Under the pieces are notes generated by a model. That model was not told the DNA's origin. It did not search any database and saw only the letters and a list, made by a program, of their open reading frames with translations. From an uncultured Bacteroides sp. (lineage in GTDB: Bacteria; Bacteroidota; Bacteroidia; Bacteroidales; Bacteroidaceae), in NCBI GenBank assembly GCA_944322335.1, contig CALUOU010000006.1:1-53089 (forward strand): a DNA stretch of 53,089 nucleotides. Direction: 5' to 3'. Made by a program: the position numbers and the translations under genes. This document shows, piece after piece, positions 26,242 through 33,693 of this stretch (within the stretch, counting starts at the first letter, position 1; the number at the start of each line of letters is the position of its first letter).

Positions 26242-26291
26242 GCGGGTCGCAAGGTGCATGGGAACATGTACGTTGCGGCCCGCTTTTTTTT
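26242..26291 (+). terminator. Intrinsic terminator of rpmH
   Basis: An 11-bp stem with one G-U pair (26242-26252 with 26273-26283) is followed by eight T. It also separates rpmH from the convergent menE. Confidence 0.9.
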
Positions 26292-26321
26292 CATAGCCCA
26301 AAGGCCGGAGAGAACGCTCTG

Positions 26322-27386
26322 TCACCCGGCCGCCATCCGACGCGCCTCCGCACGGTCAGGCTTGCCTGTGCCGGTCTGCGGCAGGCGGGAGACCAGCACG
26401 CAGCGGCGCGGTTGCCAATAGGGAGGAAGCAGGGGCTTACACAAGGCCAGCAGGGAGTCGGACGTATGCTGTCCGTCGTCCTGCGCCAAGAGGGTGACAA
26501 GCTCTCCAAACTTGGGATGGGGCGTGGAGGTGATGTAGAAAGGTACGGGCAGGTGTCCGCTCAGCGCCGCTTCCACCTGCTCGATCTGTATCTTTACCCC
26601 GCCGCTGTTGATCACATTGTCCTTACGGCCCAAGATGCGGAAACGGCCACGGGCATCAAGGCGGGCAATGTCGTTGGTGCGCAAAGGGACGGGACAGACT
26701 TCGGGCGCGTGGATCAGGAGGGTGTCCTCCTCAGTGAGCCGCACCTGCACGTTGTCGAACGGCGTGTACCAATCTGAGGCTTCCGGCCCGTTCAGACGGC
26801 GGAGCGCGATGTGTGAAAGCGTCTCGGTCATGCCGTAAGTGGACCACACGGCGTGAGGGAACGGGCGAAGGGCCTCTCCTAACGAAGCGTCGATGGCGCC
26901 GCCGCCAATGATGAGATGGCGCACCTGGCGCAACAATTCCCGCTCGCGCGGCACCTGCAAGGAGTTGTACACCTGCATCGGGATGAGGGCGGCAAACACG
27001 GGAGCCTGCTCCAGAGTCTCGAACGGATGTCCGGAAGGGGTCACCGGAAGCAGGTTCAGACCGGCGGTCAGCGCCCGCACCACTACCATCTTGCCGGCAA
27101 TGTAGCGCAAGGACATACAGAGCAAGGCCGTGTCGCCCGGCCGAAGCCCCAGGAAACGGCAGGTGAGGCGTGCGCTGGCCGTCATGCGCGCCTTCTCTGC
27201 CCGGAGGGGCTTGGGTGTGCCCGTAGAGCCGGAAGTGTGTACCAGCACCGTGTCGGCATCGTCCTGCCACTCTTCCAGAAAGGCATAGAGGTCACGCAAG
27301 AAACTGCCTTCAGGCGCTTCTTCGGGACGGGGCAGGCGCGGCGACTCATACGTCACGCCTCCGATGGTGATGCGTGTCGGCCTCAT
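26322..27386 (-). CDS. menE: o-Succinylbenzoate-CoA ligase
   Basis: Activates o-succinylbenzoate with ATP and CoA in menaquinone synthesis; cytosolic. It is an ANL-family enzyme of 354 aa, the short form seen in Bacteroidetes. Motifs: the P-loop-like VLVHTSGSTGTPKPL, the AMP site STYGMTETLSHIA, and the hinge LGRKDNVINSGGVKIQ. The C-terminal catalytic Lys region is TGTGKPDR. It overlaps menC by 4 nt (ATGA), which points to translational coupling, and is the last gene of the operon. Confidence 0.95.
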   Translation of the reverse strand: MRPTRITIGGVTYESPRLPRPEEAPEGSFLRDLYAFLEEWQDDADTVLVHTSGSTGTPKPLRAEKARMTASARLTCRFLGLRPGDTALLCMSLRYIAGKMVVVRALTAGLNLLPVTPSGHPFETLEQAPVFAALIPMQVYNSLQVPRERELLRQVRHLIIGGGAIDASLGEALRPFPHAVWSTYGMTETLSHIALRRLNGPEASDWYTPFDNVQVRLTEEDTLLIHAPEVCPVPLRTNDIARLDARGRFRILGRKDNVINSGGVKIQIEQVEAALSGHLPVPFYITSTPHPKFGELVTLLAQDDGQHTSDSLLALCKPLLPPYWQPRRCVLVSRLPQTGTGKPDRAEARRMAAG

Positions 27387-28441
27387 GCTTCCAGCCAGTT
27401 TAAGAGGTCGGGGGCCGGCATTTCAGGCTGGAAATAGAGGCAATCGCCCTGGATGTGCAGCGGATAGTCCACGTTGTCTGTAAAAAGCAGTCCGGTGCCC
27501 AGACCTTGGGTGCGGACGGTCTGCAGGGTGGCACACCATTGGGCGATGGAGTGGAGGCCGATGTTGCTTTCCAGGGCCGAGGTCACCCACCAGCCGATGC
27601 CCCGCTCTTCGGCCAGACCGATCCATTCCTTGCAGCCTTGGATGCCGCCGTGGAGAGAAGGCTTCAAGACGATGTGCTGCGGACGGACGGTGTCGAGCAG
27701 CTCCATCTTCTCGTGATACAGATTGACGCCGATCAGCTCTTCGTCCAAAGCGACGGGCAAGGGAGTGTGGCGGCAAAGGCGGCCCATCTCTTTCCATTGT
27801 CCGGCGCGGATGGGCTGCTCGATGGAGTGGAGGCGGTAACGGGCCAGGCGTTCCAGCTTTTCCGGCGCTTCTTCGGGGGTGAAGGCTCCGTTGGCATCCA
27901 CGCGCAGCTCCACCTGTTCGGGCGCGGCCCGTCGGCGGATGTAGTCCAGCAGCTCCAGTTCCTGATCGAAACCGATGGCTCCTATCTTCAGCTTGATGCA
28001 GCGGAATCCCTTCTCCAGCTTCTCGTCGATGCGGCGGCGCATGGTGTCGAAGTCGCCCATCCAGATCAGCCCGTTGATGGGGATGCCGGCTGCGCCTTGC
28101 GAGAAAGGTGTCTGCCAGAAACACAGATTGCCCGCTTCCAGATGGAGCAAGGCGGTTTCCAGCCCGAAACGTATGGAAGGCAGGGGAGCGAGCCAGGCGT
28201 GGTCCAGCTTCCCTTCTTCAGTCAGTTTACGGCAACTCTCGTCCAGCTGCTGTTCGTAGGTGGGGCCAAGCTCTTGGCTCAATTGGGGCAAGGGGGCGCA
28301 TTCGCCTACGCCGTACCGCCCCGGACGGTCGGTGTCGGTGAGCACGATATACCAAAGGTCGCGGGTGGTATAGACCCCGCGCGAAGTCCCGGCAGGCTGC
28401 TTGAAATGCAGCTGTTTCTTGATGATTCTGATGTTATACAC
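27383..28441 (-). CDS. menC: o-Succinylbenzoate synthase
   Basis: Enolase-superfamily enzyme (352 aa) that dehydrates SHCHC to o-succinylbenzoate. The superfamily residues are all visible: the KxK motif in CIKLKIGAIGFD, metal ligands in RVDANGAFTP, IEQPI and ALDEELIG, and the second Lys in IVLKPSLHGG. A capping domain spans residues 1-95 and the C-terminal end. It overlaps menE by 4 nt and is separated from menB by a repeat-like AT-rich spacer. Confidence 0.95.
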   Translation of the reverse strand: MYNIRIIKKQLHFKQPAGTSRGVYTTRDLWYIVLTDTDRPGRYGVGECAPLPQLSQELGPTYEQQLDESCRKLTEEGKLDHAWLAPLPSIRFGLETALLHLEAGNLCFWQTPFSQGAAGIPINGLIWMGDFDTMRRRIDEKLEKGFRCIKLKIGAIGFDQELELLDYIRRRAAPEQVELRVDANGAFTPEEAPEKLERLARYRLHSIEQPIRAGQWKEMGRLCRHTPLPVALDEELIGVNLYHEKMELLDTVRPQHIVLKPSLHGGIQGCKEWIGLAEERGIGWWVTSALESNIGLHSIAQWCATLQTVRTQGLGTGLLFTDNVDYPLHIQGDCLYFQPEMPAPDLLNWLEA

Positions 28442-28446
28442 GATAA

Positions 28447-28473
28447 GTATTAGTGATTAAGTATTAGTGATTA
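28447..28473. repeat. Tandem spacer motif GTATTAGTGATTA
   Basis: Two copies (28447-28459 and 28461-28473) lie between menB and menC and are followed by an AACTC-rich stretch. An inverted copy is at 23314-23326. Confidence 0.6.
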
Positions 28474-28503
28474 ACGAACTCGTCAACTCAAAAACTCACC
28501 AAC

Positions 28504-29307
28504 TCAAAACTTGGGCTTCCGTTTCTCCAGGAAAGCGCGGCCGCCCTCCTGAGCCTCGTCGGTCATGTAATAAAGCATGGTGGCGTCTCCCGCCAGCTCC
28601 TGAATGCCGGCCTGTCCGTCCAGTTCGGCGTTCAGGCCGGCCTTGATCATGCGCAAGGCAAGGGCGCTGTGCTCCATCATCTTCTCAGCCCAGGCCACGG
28701 CTTCGTCTTCCAGCCGCTCCAGCGGAACCACCTTGTTGACCAGCCCCATCTCAAGAGCTTCCTGAGCGGAATACTGGCGGCAAAGGAACCAGATCTCGCG
28801 GGCCTTCTTCTGCCCCACGACGCGCGCCAGATAGGAGGAGCCGAAACCCGCGTCGAAGCTGCCCACCTTCGGGCCGGTCTGTCCGAAAATGGCGTTCTCG
28901 GAAGCGATGGTCAGGTCGCATACCACGTGCAGCACATGCCCGCCGCCGATGGCATAGCCGTTCACCATGGCAATGACGGGCTTGGGCAAGGAACGGATCT
29001 GCTTCTGCACACCCAGGATGTTGAGGCGGGGCAGGCCGTTGCTGCCTATGTATCCGCCGTGACCCTTGACGTGCATGTCGCCGCCGCTGCAAAACGCCTT
29101 GTCTCCGGCTCCGGTCAGAAGCACGACACGGATGTCCGGACAGTCGGCGCAATAGCGGAAGGCGTCGCTCAGCTCGTCGGTCGTGTCCGGCGTGAAGGCG
29201 TTGCGGTAACGCGGACGGTTGATGGTGATGCGGGCAATGCCGTTGTAACTGTCAAACAGAATGTCTTGATAGGTTCGGATTGTTTTCCATTCTCTTGTTG
29301 TTTCCAT
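28504..29307 (-). CDS. menB: 1,4-Dihydroxy-2-naphthoyl-CoA synthase
   Basis: Closes the second ring of the naphthoquinone from o-succinylbenzoyl-CoA. Crotonase-fold protein of 267 aa. Oxyanion-hole and substrate motifs: [16 protein letters not shown] and [20 protein letters not shown]. The motif [12 protein letters not shown] has Gly where the other class has Asp, which places it with the type I, bicarbonate-dependent enzymes such as that of Escherichia coli. FLEKRKPKF closes the protein, as usual in the family. Third gene of the operon. Confidence 0.96.
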   Translation of the reverse strand: METTREWKTIRTYQDILFDSYNGIARITINRPRYRNAFTPDTTDELSDAFRYCADCPDIRVVLLTGAGDKAFCSGGDMHVKGHGGYIGSNGLPRLNILGVQKQIRSLPKPVIAMVNGYAIGGGHVLHVVCDLTIASENAIFGQTGPKVGSFDAGFGSSYLARVVGQKKAREIWFLCRQYSAQEALEMGLVNKVVPLERLEDEAVAWAEKMMEHSALALRMIKAGLNAELDGQAGIQELAGDATMLYYMTDEAQEGGRAFLEKRKPKF

Positions 29308-29345
29308 CTTTATTTTATTAGGGATTAATGGTTAATGATGAATGA

Positions 29346-30959
29346 TCAGTCGAAGAAGGCTTCCACCAGCATAGGCTTTGTCAGTCTCCTGGACGAGACG
29401 AAGAGGCGGCAGGCTTTCTCCCATTCCCCCCTGTTGTGGACGGCTATGTAGCGGAAGCCTCTTTCCACAGCCCAGGCTTTGGCGGTGACGTCGTGCTGTC
29501 CCATGATGAAGCGCCGGCTTTCGCCTTCGGGCATTCCCTTCAGCGTGCGGAAGATCCGTCCACCGAAATCGTTCAGCAGCAGGACGCGCAGGTTGGGCGG
29601 CACGTCCCGGCACAGGGCGTTCATGCCGTAGAAGAAGCTGAGGTCGCCGATGAGGAGGAAGGTGGGGAATGGGAACGAGACCAGGGCAGTACCCACGGCT
29701 GCCGGCAAGGAACCTTCGATGCCGTTCACGCCCCGGTTGCAACACACTTCCAGTGTCCTGTCTGGCGGCAAAGGATATTGCTGGGCATACCTCACGACGG
29801 AGCTGTTGCCCAGATGGAGGTTGCTGTTGCCGGGCAAACGGGTGACCACATCGCCCGTCACCGAACGGGGGGAATAATCGGGGGCGGGCAACGGAGCTGT
29901 CGCGCTACGCTCGTTCCACAGCTGGATGTAGGACGTGGTCTTAAAAATGTAGTTGCCCGTATACATGAGATCCAGATCCAGCTTGTTGAAAAAGGGGGTC
30001 GGCCTGTTCTCACACACACAGGTCAGGCAGCGGAACGTGTCCGTCACATCGCCTTCCGCAGAGATATGCCAATGGTATTGGGGCGGATAGCGCCGCAGGA
30101 ACTTCTTCAGCCGTCCCGACACGATGTGGCCTCCGTAGGTGACCAGCAGTTCGGGCCGCAGGCTTTCAAGCTCCTCCGGAGAGGCGTTCTCAAGGATCGG
30201 GTCGAAGTTGCCGATGAATGGGCTTTTCGATGAGAGGTTGGCCAGATGCTCGCCCAGAAGCACAAAATGGTTGGGCAGGTTGGTGATGAGGCTAAAGTCA
30301 TATTGCTCCTTTTTGGAACATTGGCCTGAGATGATCATCCGCCTGGACGTGGTCTTCATCACCTTCAAGAGGTCTGTCGGCTGCCCTGCCCGGCGGATCA
30401 CCCTCACATCGGGAAGCTTATCCACGGTGAAGCGGTAGAGCGGCTCGGAGATGGGCACATTGATGTGGACAGGGCCGGGATGGCCGTGCGTGGCTGTCAG
30501 CAGGGCTTCGTTGATGAGGCGGTTGCAGTACCATTCGTCTTCCCCGCTGCGGACTTCGGGCAGGCTGGCCATGAACTTCACCATCGGGCCGAACACGCCC
30601 GGCTGGGGCAGGGTCTGCCCGTCCTGCTGGCCTATCCAGCAGGCAGGACGGTCGGCAGAGATGACGATCAGCGGCACGCGCTGGTAAAAGGCTTCGACCA
30701 CGGCGGGATGCAGGTTGACCAAGGCCGAGCCGGAGGTGCAGCAGACTGCCGTCGCCTTGCCGGTGGCCACCGACATGCCAAGAGCCATGAAGCCCGCGTT
30801 GCGCTCGTCGGTCTCCTGATAACAATGGAACGCGCTGACTTGCGACAGGGTATGCACGATGGGGGCGTTGCGGCTGCCGGGGCAGAGCACGATGTCCCCG
30901 ACGCCGTGGGCTTCAAGCAGGGAAGCCAGTTGAAGGATGTTTTTCTTGTCTGAATACAC
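29346..30959 (-). CDS. menD: SEPHCHC synthase (thiamine-diphosphate enzyme)
   Basis: Joins 2-oxoglutarate, as a thiamine-diphosphate-bound semialdehyde, to isochorismate. It is 537 aa, normal for MenD. The N-terminal domain has VLCPGSRNAPIVHTL and the catalytic Glu region YQETDERNAGFMALG; the middle domain is NAD-binding-like; the C-terminal domain has the diphosphate/metal motif in LLIGDLSFFYGMNAL and LLNDFGGRIF. It is preceded by menF and separated from it by an AT-rich spacer of 43 nt. Confidence 0.96.
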   Translation of the reverse strand: MYSDKKNILQLASLLEAHGVGDIVLCPGSRNAPIVHTLSQVSAFHCYQETDERNAGFMALGMSVATGKATAVCCTSGSALVNLHPAVVEAFYQRVPLIVISADRPACWIGQQDGQTLPQPGVFGPMVKFMASLPEVRSGEDEWYCNRLINEALLTATHGHPGPVHINVPISEPLYRFTVDKLPDVRVIRRAGQPTDLLKVMKTTSRRMIISGQCSKKEQYDFSLITNLPNHFVLLGEHLANLSSKSPFIGNFDPILENASPEELESLRPELLVTYGGHIVSGRLKKFLRRYPPQYHWHISAEGDVTDTFRCLTCVCENRPTPFFNKLDLDLMYTGNYIFKTTSYIQLWNERSATAPLPAPDYSPRSVTGDVVTRLPGNSNLHLGNSSVVRYAQQYPLPPDRTLEVCCNRGVNGIEGSLPAAVGTALVSFPFPTFLLIGDLSFFYGMNALCRDVPPNLRVLLLNDFGGRIFRTLKGMPEGESRRFIMGQHDVTAKAWAVERGFRYIAVHNRGEWEKACRLFVSSRRLTKPMLVEAFFD

Positions 30960-31002
30960 GTTGATAACGGTTAGTGGTAAATTATAAATTATAGATTATA
31001 GA

Positions 31003-32106
31003 TTATAAATCATTGACAAGGATACGCCTCAGCGTGTCCATCTTCTCCTCGGTCTCTTCCCACTCCGACCGGACGTCGGACTGAGGGAGGATGCCGCCGC
31101 CGGCATAGAAGCGGATGCGCTTGCCGTCGGTCTCCATGCAGCGGAGGTTGACGTAGAGATCGGTCTGCCCGCCGGTATCGGTCCGGCCCACAAAGCCGCT
31201 GTAATAGCTGCGGTCGTAGCCTTCCTGTTCAAGGATGAACCGCAGAGCCTCGTCCTTGGGCAGGCCGCATACGGCGGGAGTGGGATGCAGGGCTTCCAGC
31301 ATGGGCCTGTAGGCCGAAAGGTGAGGAAGACGGAAATGGAAATCGGTCTTGAGATGGGCCACTTGCCCGGCACGGGCGGTGTAGGGGCCTTGCTCTTCGA
31401 CGAGCGTACCGCCCTGGCTGCGGATGACGCGGCGGATGTAGTCGGCCACGAACGCCTGCTCCTCGCGGTTCTTCCCGTCCCAATGGGTGGGCAAGCTCTC
31501 TCCCTGCATGGGCTGGGTGCCGGCCAAGGCCACGGTGTGCCAGCCGCATCCGCGTCCGCTCAACAGGATTTCGGGCGTACAGCCCAGCCATGTCCCGGTC
31601 CAGGGCGTGTGGCAGAGATAAATCATCATACGGGGATAGGCGGCACAGGCTCGGCGGAACACGTCTAAAGGTGAAAACCCTTCGGGGGCATCCGTCACCG
31701 AAGCCCGCGACAGCACCAGTTTGTCGAACCGGCCTTCACGCAAAGAGGCGATGAAACGTGCGCAGACCCTTTCATACCGTGCCCGTTCCGCCTCCTGACA
31801 GTCGGGAGGCGGGAGGGACGGGACGGAACAGGACGGCGCGCTCTCCCGCCAAGTGAGACCTTCTGCCACCTGAACGATCTTCTCCCAGCCGATGGCCGTG
31901 ACATCGGGACGGATGGAAAGCGTGGGATGCGCATCGGACGGATGGAAGGGAGCCATCACGAATCCGGGGCGGCCAATCACGTCGGCGGCACGGGCCGACC
32001 GCTCGACCTCGCCCGCAGTCTGCAGCACCAGCTGGCAATGTCTCGCCCAAGGCAGGCGGTAGAGGGCAAATCCAGGGCTGCTAAACAAGTTCTTTTTCAC
32101 AGGCAT
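31003..32106 (-). CDS. menF: Isochorismate synthase
   Basis: Converts chorismate to isochorismate, the entry to menaquinone synthesis. It is 367 aa. The chorismate-binding fold is recognised in FDKLVLSRASVTDAP, FRRACAAYPRMMIYLCHTP, GCTPEILLSGRG, HTVALAGTQPMQG and HPTPAVCGLPKDEALRF, with YSGFVGRTDTGGQTDLYV near the C-terminus. First gene of menF-menD-menB-menC-menE. menA, menH and the methyltransferase are not in this window. Confidence 0.94.
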   Translation of the reverse strand: MPVKKNLFSSPGFALYRLPWARHCQLVLQTAGEVERSARAADVIGRPGFVMAPFHPSDAHPTLSIRPDVTAIGWEKIVQVAEGLTWRESAPSCSVPSLPPPDCQEAERARYERVCARFIASLREGRFDKLVLSRASVTDAPEGFSPLDVFRRACAAYPRMMIYLCHTPWTGTWLGCTPEILLSGRGCGWHTVALAGTQPMQGESLPTHWDGKNREEQAFVADYIRRVIRSQGGTLVEEQGPYTARAGQVAHLKTDFHFRLPHLSAYRPMLEALHPTPAVCGLPKDEALRFILEQEGYDRSYYSGFVGRTDTGGQTDLYVNLRCMETDGKRIRFYAGGGILPQSDVRSEWEETEEKMDTLRRILVNDL

Positions 32107-32133
32107 TTATGCAGTAAACGTTGGTTTTCCCTG

Positions 32134-32141
32134 CAAAAGTA
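32134..32141 (-). promoter_or_regulatory. -7 element of the men operon promoter
   Basis: Reads TACTTTTG on the minus strand, 27 nt before the menF start. Confidence 0.6.
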
Positions 32142-32391
32142 GCGATAAGTCTCCAGAGTTGTGCCATCGGCAGGTGACAAAATGCGTCTACCGACGGGAG
32201 CTTTCAGGAGAAAGGGGCGTTTCACAGGCTATGGATTGTCTTGCTTTTTCAACATGCCTGCCAACCCGCTCCGGACAGGGTGCGCCGCTCGTCCGGAGCG
32301 TCCGGCTCCGGCTTGGCCGTCTCACGCAGCTCTTGAAAGCGGTTTCCGTAAGTCATTAATAATCAACGGCTAATATATTCATTAAAAACAA
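32142..32391. other. Intergenic stretch without a recognised gene
   Basis: Short frames exist on the plus strand but show no family or codon signal. A 9-bp inverted repeat (GCTCCGGAC at 32268-32276, GTCCGGAGC at 32291-32299) is present. Confidence 0.5.
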
Positions 32392-32520
32392 ACGTATATC
32401 GATGATGAGGATGTACGTATATCGATGATGAGGATATACGTACATCGATGATGAGGATATACGTACATCGGTGATGAGGATGTACGTACATCGGTGATGA
32501 GGATATACGTATGTCCTCAA
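32392..32520. repeat. Exact 23-nt tandem array (ACGTAYATCGATGATGAGGAT type), five copies plus a partial
   Basis: Units begin at 32392, 32415, 32438, 32461 and 32484, and a sixth, diverging copy begins at 32507. The period is exactly 23 nt. Variation is limited to transitions: ATATC or ACATC, CGATG or CGGTG, GATGT or GATAT. The array lies between the men operon and the tail of a dying permease gene. Confidence 0.92.
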
Positions 32521-32592
32521 CATATACTTCTTACAACCCCTGTTTTGTAAACAGTGATTACCGTCTAAAGAAAAGGTGTGCCGCGTGTCGGA

Positions 32593-32943
32593 TCATTCGC
32601 TCCTGATGCTTCTCACGGGATTCTCATTGGCGATGCGCCAAGCCTTGATCACCACCACGGACACGATAAGGATAAGCAGGAGGAGGAACAGCAACACAAA
32701 CCATGCCGGGCAGGAAGCCTGCCACCGCAAAGAGCGGCAGTATCAGGCAGAGAGGTACGTAGAGCGTATGCCAGGTGAACAGCTCATTCAGGCCGCTTCC
32801 AGTAAGTCCTCCACCGACTCGCGGAACAAGACCGTCAAGGCCGGCACACCGACCAGGAGTCCCAACGTGAGCGACACGAGCTTGACCATATTCCCGCCCC
32901 GCCCGTGAAGCAGGGTCAGGACGGTGTAATGCAACTGTCTCAT
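32593..32943 (-). pseudogene. Relic of a second FtsX-like ABC permease
   Basis: On the minus strand an ATG at 32943 overlaps the ATPase stop (ATGA) and starts MRQLHYTVLTLLHGRGGN followed by MVKLVSLTLGLLVG, the N-terminus of the same permease family as the gene at 33694. After about 32 codons it jumps to an internal segment (FRESVEDLLEAA, then in a shifted frame LNELFTWHTLYVPL and LPLFAVAGFLPG). It then jumps to the C-terminus (WRIANENPVRSIRSE and a stop) in another frame. About 350 nt remain of an expected 2.3 kb, with at least two large deletions and frameshifts. Confidence 0.85.
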
Positions 32944-33620
32944 AGCTCGTTCAACATATTGGCCACAATGCTGCCGTCAAACAGATGTACGGTGCGGTGG
33001 GCGAAACCGGCGTCGTGTTTCGAGTGGGTCACCATCACGATGGTCGTGCCCTGGCGGTTGAGTTCGGTCAGGAGATCCATCACTTCCTTGCCGTTCTTGG
33101 AGTCGAGGTTGCCCGTAGGCTCGTCGGCCAGGATGAGCTTGGGGCGGGTGATGACGGCGCGGGCGATGGCCACACGCTGCTGCTGTCCGCCGCTGAGCTG
33201 CTGGGGCAGGTGCTTGGCGCGGTGGCTGATGTTCATGCGCCGCAGCAGTTCGGTCACCATGCGCTTGCGCTCGGATGACTTGATGTCGAGATAGGTCAGG
33301 GGCAGTTCCACGTTCTCGAACACATTGAGTTCGTCTATCAGGTTGAAGCTTTGGAACACGAAGCCTATCTTGCCCTTTCGCACACGGGTGCGCTCTTTCT
33401 CATGCAGGCCGGCCACCTCCTGCCCCAAGAGCCGGTAACTGCCCTCGGTGGGGTTGTCCAGCAGACCCAATATATTTAATAAGGTGGACTTGCCGCAGCC
33501 CGACGGCCCCATGATGGCGACAAACTCGCCTTCTTTCACTTCCAGGCTGACGTGGTTCAACGCCACGGTTTCTACTTCCGACGTGCGGAAGACTTTGCTG
33601 ATGTCGTTAATCTGAATCAT
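32940..33620 (-). CDS. ABC transporter ATPase (MacB/LolD type)
   Basis: Cytosolic ATPase of 226 aa that drives the adjacent FtsX-like permease. Motifs: Walker A GPSGCGKST, Q loop VFQSFNLIDEL, signature LSGGQQQRVAIARA, Walker B LILADEPTGNLDS, H loop VMVTHSKHD. The start at 33620 (MIQINDISKVFR) matches the family; the open frame upstream is the out-of-frame tail of the permease gene. The 3-prime end overlaps the start of the relic permease by 4 nt, so the ancestral operon was permease, ATPase, permease. Confidence 0.95.
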   Translation of the reverse strand: MIQINDISKVFRTSEVETVALNHVSLEVKEGEFVAIMGPSGCGKSTLLNILGLLDNPTEGSYRLLGQEVAGLHEKERTRVRKGKIGFVFQSFNLIDELNVFENVELPLTYLDIKSSERKRMVTELLRRMNISHRAKHLPQQLSGGQQQRVAIARAVITRPKLILADEPTGNLDSKNGKEVMDLLTELNRQGTTIVMVTHSKHDAGFAHRTVHLFDGSIVANMLNEL

Positions 33621-33693
33621 AGTCTTATATCGTTTTATTATCATTATTAATCCAAAGGAAGTGCGGCATTCCTGCCGCACAATATTCCACTTC

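Noticed and set aside
32161-32373. 70-codon frame upstream of the 23-nt array
   Set aside because: No family signal, Pro/Arg-rich composition typical of chance frames, and no promoter match.
32576-32908. Plus-strand frame of 110 codons
   Set aside because: The minus strand carries recognisable fragments of an FtsX-like permease, so this is a shadow of the relic.
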